Positions 10,554 through 20,176 of a DNA stretch of 64,000 nucleotides are shown here, in pieces. Origin of the DNA: Cryoendolithus antarcticus. Taxonomy: Eukaryota > Ascomycota > Dothideomycetes > Cladosporiales > Cladosporiaceae. Every line of letters starts with the position of its first letter. Positions within the stretch are counted from its first letter, which is position 1. The position numbers and the translations under genes were made by a program. The stretch spans positions 310,001-374,000 of the forward strand of contig NAJO01000008.1 of assembly GCA_002077065.1 (NCBI GenBank), read 5' to 3'. The notes under the pieces are model-generated. The model made no database searches and was not told the DNA's origin. It was given only the letters and a program-made list of their open reading frames with translations.

Positions 10554-11858
10554 TTACCATTCCTCCAATTGACTCATTGTCCCCCACGGATCACTGAACG
10601 TGATCGGCGCAGGCTTTTGCCAACGCTCGCAGAAGCCTAAGCGCTCGACGCGACACACTTCGTTGCCCTTCAGACAGTCGATGCAGAGTCCCACGCAGGA
10701 GCGCTCCAACTGAGCACGCTCCGCATTGATGTCCTGAGGCGTAAGTGTGTCGACGAAGGGTGAAGCTACTAGAGGCGTGGGGCAGTAAGTGCGTGGCGAA
10801 GGCAGATAGCGGACTGGCTCGCCCCAGCTGTTAAGACGGGATCCGCGAACTGATTGTGTATCTGCCCAATCTCCATTTCCACCACTGATAGTTTCGTATT
10901 TGATCGGAGCGACGTAGGGAGGAGAGTAGGGGCGGTCTTCGGCGGCAACCAGAACGGGGATCCTGAGGTTGGCGAGGCCGCTGAGTGCCTTGTCGAGACT
11001 TGTGATTTTCGCGTCGAGCGGCCAAAGGGCAAGATTGGAAAGATTGGTCATCAGATCCAGCACAAGATTCGGCTTTCGGTTCCGGTGGGCCGCGATGGTG
11101 TATTCATGGACAATGTGGGTGATTGTAAGGGTAAGCTTGGAGAAGATGTCGGCTCGCTGAGTCTGGAAGGCCGCTAGGAAGTGTCAGTATCATCTCTGCT
11201 AGGAGGCGCCATTTGGCCATCATCGGCAGTGACACTCACCGAAGAAGGTAGGCGGCAGTAGATCAACACAACGACCATCCAGAGCACCATGTTGACCTTC
11301 ATAAGATCGCAGAAGCTTCTTGGTGCTTTGCACGAACGCTTCGGGCTGATCCATGATGTACGCCGCCGTAGCCACGTGCAAGTAATCTGTCTCGTCCACG
11401 CAATAATGATTTGCCAGAGGCTCCAGTAGTATCTGTAGCATTGCACAAGAGGCCGATTTGAGCGGCTTCACACAGTCATACTTGTCAATCAGCAATGCAA
11501 GCTCCAGCAGGTCCACGACTGGCGTTTTGGACTCGTCAATAGTCGAGTGGTGTAGCAGAGAGCACATCACCAGGAATACTCGAGGTGTCTCTACGACGTG
11601 AATCTCGTTCGTTTCTCCGGTGTGGACCGCATGGCCTTCTGCAAAGCGCTCGCTGAACAATGCTCTGAATACGTTACTACTGTTCGCCAGGATGCAAGAT
11701 GATACGCGGATCTTGAGCTGAGGGTGGAAGTCATCGTTGCAGACGAGTATGATGTCGCCGAAATCGCAGAGTGTCTCGATTGGACACTGGAAGAGCTCGA
11801 TCAGTGATGGGGTGTCGTCTTCGGTCTGAGTAGGTGCTGCGCCTTCGATGGATGCCAT
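10554..11858 (-). CDS. BTB/POZ protein with C-terminal cysteine motif (copy 2)
   Basis: Two exons (11858-11240 and 11173-10554) encode 412 residues. The ATG at 11858 is used because codons upstream in the same frame open only with a GTG. The BTB domain lies near residues 25-130 (GDIILVCNDD, NVFRALFSERFAEGH, VFLVMCSLLHH), followed by LLIDKYDCVKPLKSASCAML and AAYIMDQPEAFV. The C-terminal part ends with CVGLCIDCLKGNEVCRVERL, the counterpart of the cysteine motif in the neighbour at 8989-10200. The 66-bp intron falls at the same place as in that neighbour. Copy 2 is longer in the segment between the BTB region and the cysteine motif. Function unknown. Confidence 0.8.
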
Positions 11859-12150
11859 GGCGGGATCTGTTGTCGTCTCGATGATGCAGGTGGACACGCC
11901 AATTACTGTTCGAATGTTGGCACGATATGGCGTAGCAGTAACAGCATGTCACTGCGACTGCATCAGAATTGAGTCGAACGGCGTGTAGATGTTTGGTGTA
12001 AGAAGCAGGTCCAAGTATGAACGAATGAAGAGGCACTAAATATGTGGCATTGATGGGAGCGAGTGAAGGTGACACAAGTGAAGCACTATGCGCAATAGAG
12101 CAGACTTACTGTACATGAGAACACATGAAGTATGCGTACCCTGCTTCACT

Positions 12151-12913
12151 TCACTCCGCACTCCCCTTCACTCTCTCATCCACAAGCCGCTGTACCATCT
12201 TCTCCAACATCGCCCCTCCACTCCCACTACTTCCCTCGAAGTACGCCGCTACACTCTTCTCCACATACTTACCCACCATATCCACCTCAACATTCACATC
12301 CTCGCCCTTCTTCTTACTCCCCATCACCACCTTCTCCTGCGTATACGCAATGAGCATCACCTCCCACCATGCCTCATCTTCATGTACAGCCGTCACAGTC
12401 AAAGATGCTCCATCTAGCGTCACATAGCCCTTTTCGACAATGTAACGCAGCACTGTCTTGTCTCTAGGCTTCAGACGGAAGGTGATCGCATTCCCGTCCT
12501 GTGTCGTGCTCACAATCTCGGCGATCGTGTCAACATGTCCTTGCACGAAGTGCCCGCCCATGCGCGTGCTAGCACTCACAGCCCGCTCGAGGTTGACATT
12601 ACTGCTCTCCTTCAAGCTGCCTAGGTTGGTTCTCCGGAGCGTCTCAGGCGACACGCCGACTTTGAAGCTTTCCTTGTCAAATTCAGTGACTGTCAAGCAA
12701 GTGCCATTGATGCTGATGCTGTCGCCGAGATGGGCGTCCGTGAGAATATCGGCGCAATTTGAAATGGTCAGAGAGGTTCCGCCGCCACCGCTAGAGGAGT
12801 CATCGTGCTGGATGAGGCGCGAGACGGCTGGCGGAGTGTCAGCGCGCTGGCGGTAGTTGGCGGGCAGTGGTGCAGGACGTACTGCCTATGGTCTCTACTA
12901 TGCCGGTAAACAT
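12151..12913 (-). CDS. RIB5: Riboflavin synthase alpha chain
   Basis: Catalyses the last step of riboflavin synthesis, the dismutation of two 6,7-dimethyl-8-ribityllumazine molecules to riboflavin, in the cytosol. Exon 1 (12913-12883) encodes only MFTGIVETIG and one base; exon 2 is 12827-12151, after a 55-bp intron with a GTACGT donor. The spliced protein has 235 residues. The two lumazine-binding repeats are clear: MFTGIVETIGTVSRL ... LGDSISINGTCLTVTEF in the first, and MGGHFVQGHVDTIAEI ... GYVTLDGASLTVTAV in the second. Without the tiny first exon the N-terminal signature would be lost, so the model is firm. The start is 226 bp from the divergent CoA-transferase start, suggesting a shared promoter region. 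Confidence 0.96.
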
Positions 12914-13139
12914 TTTGATGGATAAGGAGAGTGATCTAGACTGCGAGAGCTATCAAATAAATCACTGACGTCTATGATATTGGTCAGTGCTTGCAGCGAG
13001 TTCGCTCGGCTTCACTTTGACCGAGGCAACGGTGCGGAAGGCATTGCTGCTCAGAGATCATACCTTTGACTATGTGAATGAGGCAAGTATCTAATGCTCG
13101 ATCAGAAGCCGAGTTTGTACTTCTTCTCATCTCCTTCCA
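12914..13139. promoter_or_regulatory. Divergent promoter of RIB5 and the CoA-transferase
   Basis: A 226-bp gap separates the two divergent starts, so both promoters must lie within it or overlap the first exons. No specific factor site was recognised. Confidence 0.5.
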
Positions 13140-14769
13140 ATGTCTCTCTTTCGTTCCCAGCGCGTAGTAAGACAAGGCTTCGGCCGTAGTCTCGAGCAAT
13201 GGTCGAGCGTAAGACGATCGAGTGCAGTTGCAAATGCCTCAAAGAGCGATGAGACGCTTCCTCTAGCTGGCTACAAAGTGCTCGATATGACACGAGTGCT
13301 AGCAGGCGTAAGCATTTGATCACTACAGACTTAAGCCGTAGCCAGTGCTGACCAGCTCTACAGCCATACTGCACGCAAATCTTGGGCGACCTGGGGTACG
13401 AGTAGCACCAGTACGGCAACGTCTGGCGTACACCCGTGATCAAACATTGACACGACGCAGTGCAGAAGTGATCAAGATCGAGCATCCCACTCGGGGCGAC
13501 GACACGCGAGCATGGGGACCACCGTATGCGACCTACAAGCAAGGCAGTGAGAAACATGGAGCAGGCGAAAGTGCTTATTTCATTGCTGTAAGCCATGCTG
13601 CAGTTTGCATTCGACGCCGTCGAAGGTGATCTGACTCTTCAGTAGGTCAATCGTAACAAGAAGTCGCTTGGCCTGTCCTTCCAACATCCGTCCGGTGTCA
13701 GCATTCTTCATAAGCTTGTCAAGGAGTGCGACATACTTGTCGAGAACTACCTCCCCGATGCTCTCAAGAAGTACGGTATGGACTACGCCACAGTATCCGA
13801 GATCAACCCAAGCATCATCTACGCCAGCATCACAGGCTACGGTCAGACCGGTCCACTTCGAAAGAAAGCAGGCTACGATGTGATGGTCGAAGCGTTAGCA
13901 TCACTGAAGATCCTTGCCATCCTCGTTCACTGACATTCAATCCAGTGAGATGGGCCTCATGCACATAACCGGCCACCGCGATGGCCCTCCAGCCAAAGTA
14001 GGCGTCGCAGTAACAGACCTAACAACCGGTCTCTACACCAGCAATTCTATCATGGCGGCACTCCTCTCCCGAGCCAAATCCGGCCGTGGCCAACACATCG
14101 ACGTCGCTCTCTCGGATTGCCAAGTCGCTACCCTCGCAAACCTCGCCTCCTCCGTGCTGATCTCGGGCAAATCCGACTCCGGCCGCTGGGGCACCGCGCA
14201 CCCCTCGATTGTGCCGTACAAGGGTTTTAAGACCAAAGACGGCGATCTGATGTTGGGTGGCGGCAATGATAGGTTGTTCGGGATTTTGTGCGAGAAAATT
14301 GGGAAGGCTGAGTGGAGTACAGATGAGAGGTATCGTACTAACGCCGATAGGGTGAAGCATCGGGATGAACTGGAGGAGAAGATTGAGGCTGTCACGAGGA
14401 CGAAGACGACGGCTGAGTGGGAGGCTGTGTTGGATGGGAGTGGGATGCCGTATGCAAGAATTAATGATGTGAAGGGGACGTTGGAGCATGAGCATGGTAA
14501 GCTACCGATCTTCGTGTTCCTCGAAGCGACGTGTCCTTGTGCTGACCTCTCCCGCAGTCCTCGCCCGTGACATGGTGACTGAGATCGACCACCCCGATTG
14601 CGGTCCCATCAAGCTAGTCAGTCCCCCTATCAAATTTTCGGAGTCGAAGCCAAGTATACGCTCTCCGCCGCCGATGCTCGGACAGCATACCGATGAGGTG
14701 CTCGCTGGTGTGTTGGGTATGAGCACATCCGAGATTGACAGCTTGAAGTCGGATGGGGTGGTTGCTTGA
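13140..14769 (+). CDS. Class III CoA-transferase (CaiB/BaiF family), mitochondrial
   Basis: Moves CoA between dicarboxylic acids; the closest characterised type is the mitochondrial succinate/hydroxymethylglutarate or glutarate CoA-transferase. Six exons (13140-13307, 13364-13395, 13461-13587, 13646-13893, 13946-14496, 14558-14769) give 445 residues. The first ~35 residues are rich in Arg and Ser and lack acids except one Glu, as in a mitochondrial presequence. The family signatures follow: LAGYKVLDMTRVLAGPYC, ILGDLGAEVIKIEHP, GDDTRAWGPP, then NRNKKSLGLSF, and GYDVMVEAEMGLMHITG. The Asp that forms the covalent intermediate in this family lies in or near the fourth/fifth exon region; I did not assign it by residue. 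Every intron is 52-65 bp and joins in frame. Substrate specificity cannot be read from sequence. Confidence 0.9.
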
Positions 14770-14867
14770 CGTCGTCAGTATACTATACTTCTGCCGTCAG
14801 ATCTGAGTTCAATCAGTCATCACTATACTTACTCCTGTGAGTGTTGCCATTGTGCCCTGATGCGCCG

Positions 14868-15492
14868 TTACGACGTTCCAATGTTTAATCGCGTCCCGCT
14901 GTCTTTCGCCACTGTCAAACTCTCGACGAAGTCCTCAAGACGCTGCAGAACGCAATCCACCATATCGCCCATTGTGGCATACGAGCCAAGCTCCACACCA
15001 TAGTCGCAGAAATCCTGCAATAGAGGAGGCTTCTTATGGTCGAAGCCCTGGATGAAGATGTCTATGCATACAGCTCGCAATTCAGCGCAGAGAGTACGAC
15101 GCCACGAATCTCCTTTTGTGAAATCCATCAAATCACTGAAATGCTTGCGTGCAAACACAGTCACCTCGATGTTCATGTCTAGATCAAGACAGACTGCTGC
15201 ACTGTGCTTGTTTCCAATAGGCCATCGGAATCTGGCGCCGCTTACGAGTAAGTCTTGTAGCAAGGGATTATAGAGCTGTATTGAAGGCGCATTCGTATCT
15301 CCGTACTCCTCAAACAGGCTCATGTCGGATTTCACGTTGTTGCAATTTGCAATCAGCCACATCTTCCGCTGAAGCTGACATGAACCCTCAATGACCACGG
15401 AGTAAGACGAACGGCTTCTTCCAATCGTCAATCTGAAGCAGAATATTTTCGAGGAGCTCTGGTAGGTCGAGGACGGCGAGCGCGGCGGCCAT
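14868..15492 (-). pseudogene. F-box-like family A, copy 1, broken by a ~20-nt deletion
   Basis: Starts as a normal family member: MAAALAVLDLPELLENILLQ, then DDWKKPFVLLR. In the intact copy at 56020-56634 the next residues are a seven-residue stretch and then xTIE. Here one base stands in place of those 21, so about 20 nt are missing at 15396-15397 and the frame shifts to a TGA at 15390-15388. In the other frame the protein continues recognisably (VIEGSCQLQRKMWL ... GDSWRRTLCAEL ... LGSYATMGDMVDCVLQRL) to 14868. There is no room for an intron at the break. Family members have an F-box-like N-terminus and a conserved SWRRTL region; their function is unknown. Confidence 0.7.
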
Positions 15493-15974
15493 GACGTCGA
15501 GTTGATGAGCGTTCAATACGAGCCGAAGGGATCTTGTGAACGATGGTAGAGGCGGATAAGTGGGTGGTAACTTGCCGCCGATTGATCTCTTGCAGGTGCA
15601 GCAGTGAGCGTGAGTAACGAGGGAGTGATGTTGTAAGCGGGCATAGATGATGTGAATGTGGAAGGAACGGCTTTACTGCTCCAAGAGTGGCAGGAGCGAA
15701 GAGCACACACTCGATCGACCAACGAGGAGATACAGGTGCATCTTCACTTGATACAAGTACCATCTGTCCACTTCTGCTAGGCTACGACGTCTCTTCACAG
15801 CGAGTCCTGGAAGCTCTCTCGGGGATCCCACGAGGGGTAGTGCGCTCATCTCAGCCATGAACACCAATAACATGAAGGTGCTGTTGGTATCTCATGGTCC
15901 CTCCGCAGTCATTTCTCTCATGTCGACACCTCTGCGCCCTAGATATCATCAGTACTCGCCATGATCAACCATGT
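15493..15974. other. Spacer between F-box-like copies 1 and 2
   Basis: About 480 bases with no gene seen. It holds the presumed promoter of copy 1. Confidence 0.4.
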
Positions 15975-16634
15975 TCAAGCAATGTCGTAGACTCTAACCA
16001 TCCGATCGCCCTTGCGATTCTTCTTCGCCGCCTCTCTCAAGTTCCTCACCCTCTTTTGCACCTCATCGAGGTGAGACCGAACGCTATCCATTAAAGCACC
16101 CATCGTGGTGCACGGCCCGAGTTCCACGTCCTTCGAGATCATGTACACCTTCGGGAGGCTGTTGAAGACTAGGTGAACCGGCACTGCGGAGGTCTGTATC
16201 CACAGCGTACGACGCTACGAGGATCCTTGACGGAGAATGAGGTCATCATCTGCGAGCTTTTCATGATAGATGTGCACCGATATGCTTCGGGGCGTGCTGA
16301 GGGGCAAGAAGAAGAACCGACCTTTGTCCACATTAGGCCAACGCATGAAGCCTCTGCCGGGAACATCTCGCATCAGGAGTGGATTGTACAGCAGCTCGCC
16401 TAGTGGATCCGGGCGACAATAGGTCACAGACGTGTCCTCAGTCAGATCGATGTCTTTTGAGCTGAGTTTTGGAGCGAGCCACATCTTCCTCCGCAAATGG
16501 ATTGATCTCTCAATGGTCGCCTTGAAGCGCTGATTGACACGCTGCAATATGAAGGCTTCTTGCCAGTCTTCGAGATATAGCAGGATGTTCTCCAGCAATT
16601 CGGGAAGATGCAGCACGGCGAGTGCGGCTGCCAT
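15975..16634 (-). pseudogene. F-box-like family A, copy 2, in-frame nonsense (Trp to TAG)
   Basis: An F-box-like start (MAAALAVLHLPELLENILLY, then RVNQRFKATIERSIHLRRKM) is followed by a complete-looking body in one uninterrupted frame except for a TAG at 16217-16215. That codon sits exactly where the other copies have the Trp of SWRRTL, and the frame continues after it with RRTLWIQTSAVPVHLVF to a natural stop at 15975. TGG to TAG on this strand is CCA to CTA on the other, a CpA to TpA change. A truncated 139-residue product is possible, but loss of function is more likely. Confidence 0.75.
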
Positions 16635-17233
16635 GATGTGGACTCTTGGTTCGATATGATGTCTTGAATGTCGCAGCTGGTGATCCGGTCTATATTTCGC
16701 GAGCGTTGGGCTCCCACTTGACCGAGAATTCGTGTGGGTAGCAAGAGAGGTCGGAGATGCGCAAGAGGAGAAGTGGCATTGTAATGTCGAATGCCACAGG
16801 CGAGGAAGGAACGCTGGCGCCTGCACACGGAGTGGCAGGCGCGAGCGAGATGATCAGAAGGAACCACCAGGAATGCTTCACTTCACCAACAATGCCACGA
16901 CTATGTTCAACTTTCTTCATGTGAAGAACGCACACGATTGCATGGACCTATGGCAAGGAAAGCAGGCGTTGGATCTGGATTTGGTGTTTCCCTCGGAATT
17001 TTCTTTGACAATCGAACAGACGCAAAGCTCCTGTTCTGATAACCGACAGCTCGCCAACGAACCCTTTGCTCATTCTCTAGGTCAGATCAATGGAGGGGAT
17101 CCTTGGCATCGCACTCCGGTGAGATAGATTCCGTGTGGAATGTCCGCAACTTGGGAAAAACTCCACGCCTGCCCTCCCAACCAATCTTGGGTGTATCAAC
17201 TTCGTCGCCCATTTCTGATCGCAGATCGTCCCA
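16635..17233. other. Spacer between F-box-like copies 2 and 3
   Basis: About 600 bases, no gene recognised. Confidence 0.4.
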
Positions 17234-18012
17234 TCAAAATCTCATCATCTGCATCCTGCTTAGCAAACCCTCTGAGACCTCATGGTCAGGACTGAATACT
17301 TCAGACTTCCTCGTCGCAGTCGTCGTCGCCATCGTCGGAATCGTGCCCGCGATTTGATGAACACTTGGTGGCGGATGAATTGTAGCCGCAGCGGCTACAT
17401 CCATGGACTTACCAGGCGTGGTATCTGGCTCCATGAGATCACTGCACGACTGTTGGTGCTTGTCGTGGTTACAGGTATTGATAGGAAAATTCGCCCAAAG
17501 AAGTGTGTCAAGTTGAAAACACAGAGTCTCACGCCAGGATGTGCCTTTGAAGATCGACGTATTCTCCAACGAGGTTACGCTAGCATTGTGGCGGTTGAAG
17601 GTGACCATGACTTCGGGGTCCATGTTCTCATGGGGGCGGCCGCCAGGGACATGATCACACATCCTGAAACCCAAATCGACTTTCATGGTTCCCCGCGCCC
17701 AGCCACCACCCCCATCCCAGGACAGTCCATCGTGTAGCCGGAGAGGTCGTAGAGCAGAGGATCAAAGATTTCGTAGCATTTTGAATGCACGCAGGGGTCT
17801 TTTGGATCGAGTGACATGAACTCAATGTTCGCCTCAACGGCAGGGAGTGCTGCAAGCCACATCTTCCGCTGCAGTGCGAGCGAGTCCTCGGTAGTCTGCT
17901 CGAAGCACGTATTGACGGACAGAAGGACGAACGGCTGCTTCCAATCATCGAGGTAGAGTAGGATCTTCTCCAGGAGCTTTGGGAGAGCGAAGGCCGTGGC
18001 TGCGGCGATCAT
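17234..18012 (-). pseudogene. F-box-like family A, copy 3, probable frameshift
   Basis: The N-terminal half reads from the ATG at 18012 (AAATAFALPKLLEKILLYL, DDWKQPFVLLSVN, LALQRKMWLAALPAVE) and ends at a stop at 17683-17685. The C-terminal half is open in a different frame from about 17686 and carries the family's SWRETL motif (IFKGTSWRETLCFQL). I tested GT-AG pairs around the change of frame and none gives a consistent phase, so a small indel near 17690 is the simplest reading. The tail after the conserved region is Met/Thr/Pro-rich and unlike the other copies. An additional in-frame ATG at 18072 would add 20 residues. Confidence 0.6.
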
Positions 18013-18531
18013 TTGCTTGTTCGGCGGTGCCTGGCTGGCCTTCGACTTCTTGATGCATGTCTGGCGTGCCACTTGCGTGGGGTGGAGTGTTGTCGCCGCT
18101 GGGCATCTTTTGAGAGGTCAAGTGTTGCTGTGAGTGGCGATACTTTTCGACACGCTGATGTGCGGTGAGGCGGGTGTGTCGATCAGCCGAGATTTTGATC
18201 CGGCGTTGGGCAGAGTGAGGAAGGTGCGAATGACACAAGGTGACGAAGATACAGAACCTCCACCAGTCGTCTACTTGAGACATGGGCGCCTTCGCTACAG
18301 ATCGGATTCTCACTGCAGCAATGCCAGGATAGTGCAAGTCTGAGGTGAGATCCGGTGCAACAATAGTTTGCCTCTCGTACCCGTCACTGAACACTCGATC
18401 TGCGCACAATGTCGCCTTCCAGTGTTGTTACACGCCCTGAGCAAGATGATCCCGAAACTTTTGCACGCGTCCCATAGCTTCACACAGGACCACAGCGCTT
18501 TCACGCCTTCATTCATCGCCTGCGCCGGACA
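18013..18531. other. Spacer between F-box-like copies 3 and 4
   Basis: About 520 bases with no supported gene. Confidence 0.4.
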
Positions 18532-19122
18532 TTATGCTCTACTCTCCTCCTGCTTCTGCTCCGCCTCTACGTCGTCAAGGTAGCACTGGATCTGCTTCAT
18601 CAAATCGTCAAAATTAGAGTCCGGCGCCATTGGTAGTCTGCCCCCCTCTACACCTCCAATTTCCCAGCGATCAAACGCAGTCATGTAGCCCATCAGAACA
18701 CCTGTCAGGTTGTACGGCTTACTGAGAGGCTTGACGCCGCCTTCGCGACGGGCGTTGTCGACGCCAAGCATGTGGACGAAGCTGAGCAGACAAGATCGGA
18801 TCTGAAGTCGCCAGGTGTCGGATCCGGTATTGAACTGCATGCCCACACTTGATGGACCGAGCGCTCCGCGCGCATAGGACAATGGTCCGTGCTCGATATG
18901 ACTGTAGGAGAAGTTGGGCTCGTCGAAGTATTGCACATGCTTGATCAGAGGGCAGCGCCGTTGAAGGCACTCGTGTTTGGTTGTCCGGCACTGAAGTTTG
19001 CGCTTGACATTGTACTTGCATCTGTACTTGCTGCACGACCTGCACTTGAAAGGCTCCGCCAGTGCGTTTGCAGCGAGCCAAGATCGCATTTGCAGCTGCG
19101 GAAACCAGCGCGAGGAGCCCGG
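18532..19122 (-). pseudogene. Degenerate F-box-like family A remnant (copy 4)
   Basis: An open frame of about 195 codons without a family-type start. Its beginning (FPQLQMRSWLAANALAEPFK) resembles the LQRKMWLA segment of the other copies, it has a DTWRLQIRS stretch where they have SWRRTL, and it ends in a MxxFDDLMKQIQCYLDDVE-like helix comparable to their C-termini. The F-box-like N-terminus is missing or has drifted; a stop at about 19125 cuts the frame upstream. A second frame (19198 and down) opens with a hydrophobic segment but has no family motif. Position and orientation, between copies 3 and 5, support membership. Confidence 0.4.
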
Positions 19123-19348
19123 TCACGAGATTGAGTAGACCGAGAAGGGCGCTTGTACCTGCCGGAGAATCCGCCGCGTTGCATAGAGTACCCACCATGG
19201 TAACCACAAGAAGACAGTGTGTATGTAAGAAGAAGATAACATATAGGCAAAGAGCAACAGATATAAGCGCCCCGAATGGGCCGCTGGCCCCATCAGCTAA
19301 CGGGGCCCATTCCAGCAGCAGTGACCAATATGAACAGTGGAAGAGATC

Positions 19349-19882
19349 TCACCCACACACAAACGCTCTGTGCCAGGTACAAAACACTATCAGAAATTTG
19401 AAGCTTGTATCTGTCTTCGAGGCCCAGCACAGCCTCTGGCGGTCAACAGCCAACCAGAAACGTGAGGTCGACCGTGGGCCGTATAACAATGAAGCTAGTG
19501 CACCTAGCGCCAAAGTCCACAACAGGGCCCATGCGGGACACAATGAGGCCTCAAGTCGAACTCTCACGTTCTGCGTAATGGATGGAAGCATTTGCCATAC
19601 CAGATCCTGGTCTGACGAGCAGGGGAGGGTGCGGCATAGGTGGTTCACTCGCTTGATCAGCGGATTAAGACCATTATGCTCTGGATCCCAGGGCTTGTCT
19701 CTTGGACTGCGCACGATCTGCGAAGCCAGCCACACCTTTCGTTGTAGGTGTGTAGAACTGTCGACAGTCCCCTTGAACATTCTGCTGACTCATTGTAGCA
19801 CAAATAGCCGCTTCCAGTCTTCAGGGCCTAGCAGAATTATTTCCAGTAGCTTCGGAACATCGAAGACGGATTGTCCTGCCAT
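19349..19882 (-). pseudogene. F-box-like family A, copy 5, in-frame nonsense (CGA to TGA)
   Basis: From the ATG at 19882 the frame reads MAGQSVFDVPKLLEIILL ... DWKRLFVLQ, then TGA at 19792-19790, then continues in the same frame with VSRMFKGTVDSSTHLQRKVW. The stop replaces the Arg of the conserved (L)QRV or LRV, so CGA to TGA is the likely change. The frame then stays open to 19349. The distal half is hydrophobic (WALLWTLALGALASLLYG) and not alignable by eye with the other copies, so a further rearrangement may have occurred. Confidence 0.7.
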
Positions 19883-20176
19883 GTGGTGATTGATGATGCC
19901 GATCAAGCAAGTGGGCGAGCTGCGGTACATGTGCGTATGCTAGCTTGTATGTGCCGCCGACGCAGGGCTATCCGTATACTTCAGACGCTTCGGGTGCATA
20001 CCTGCTCGTGATTCGAAGCTGCTCCAGGCAGCGGCTAAGGTGAAAAGTGTCTCTCATTTTGGTCTTCTATGTACGGCCAACGAAATGGTATCATAATGCG
20101 TCTCCACTCATCCACCGTGCCACTCGTGCATTCCCTGTCATCCTTTCCCCTTACTTCCGCCTCAGCTGACCACCGC

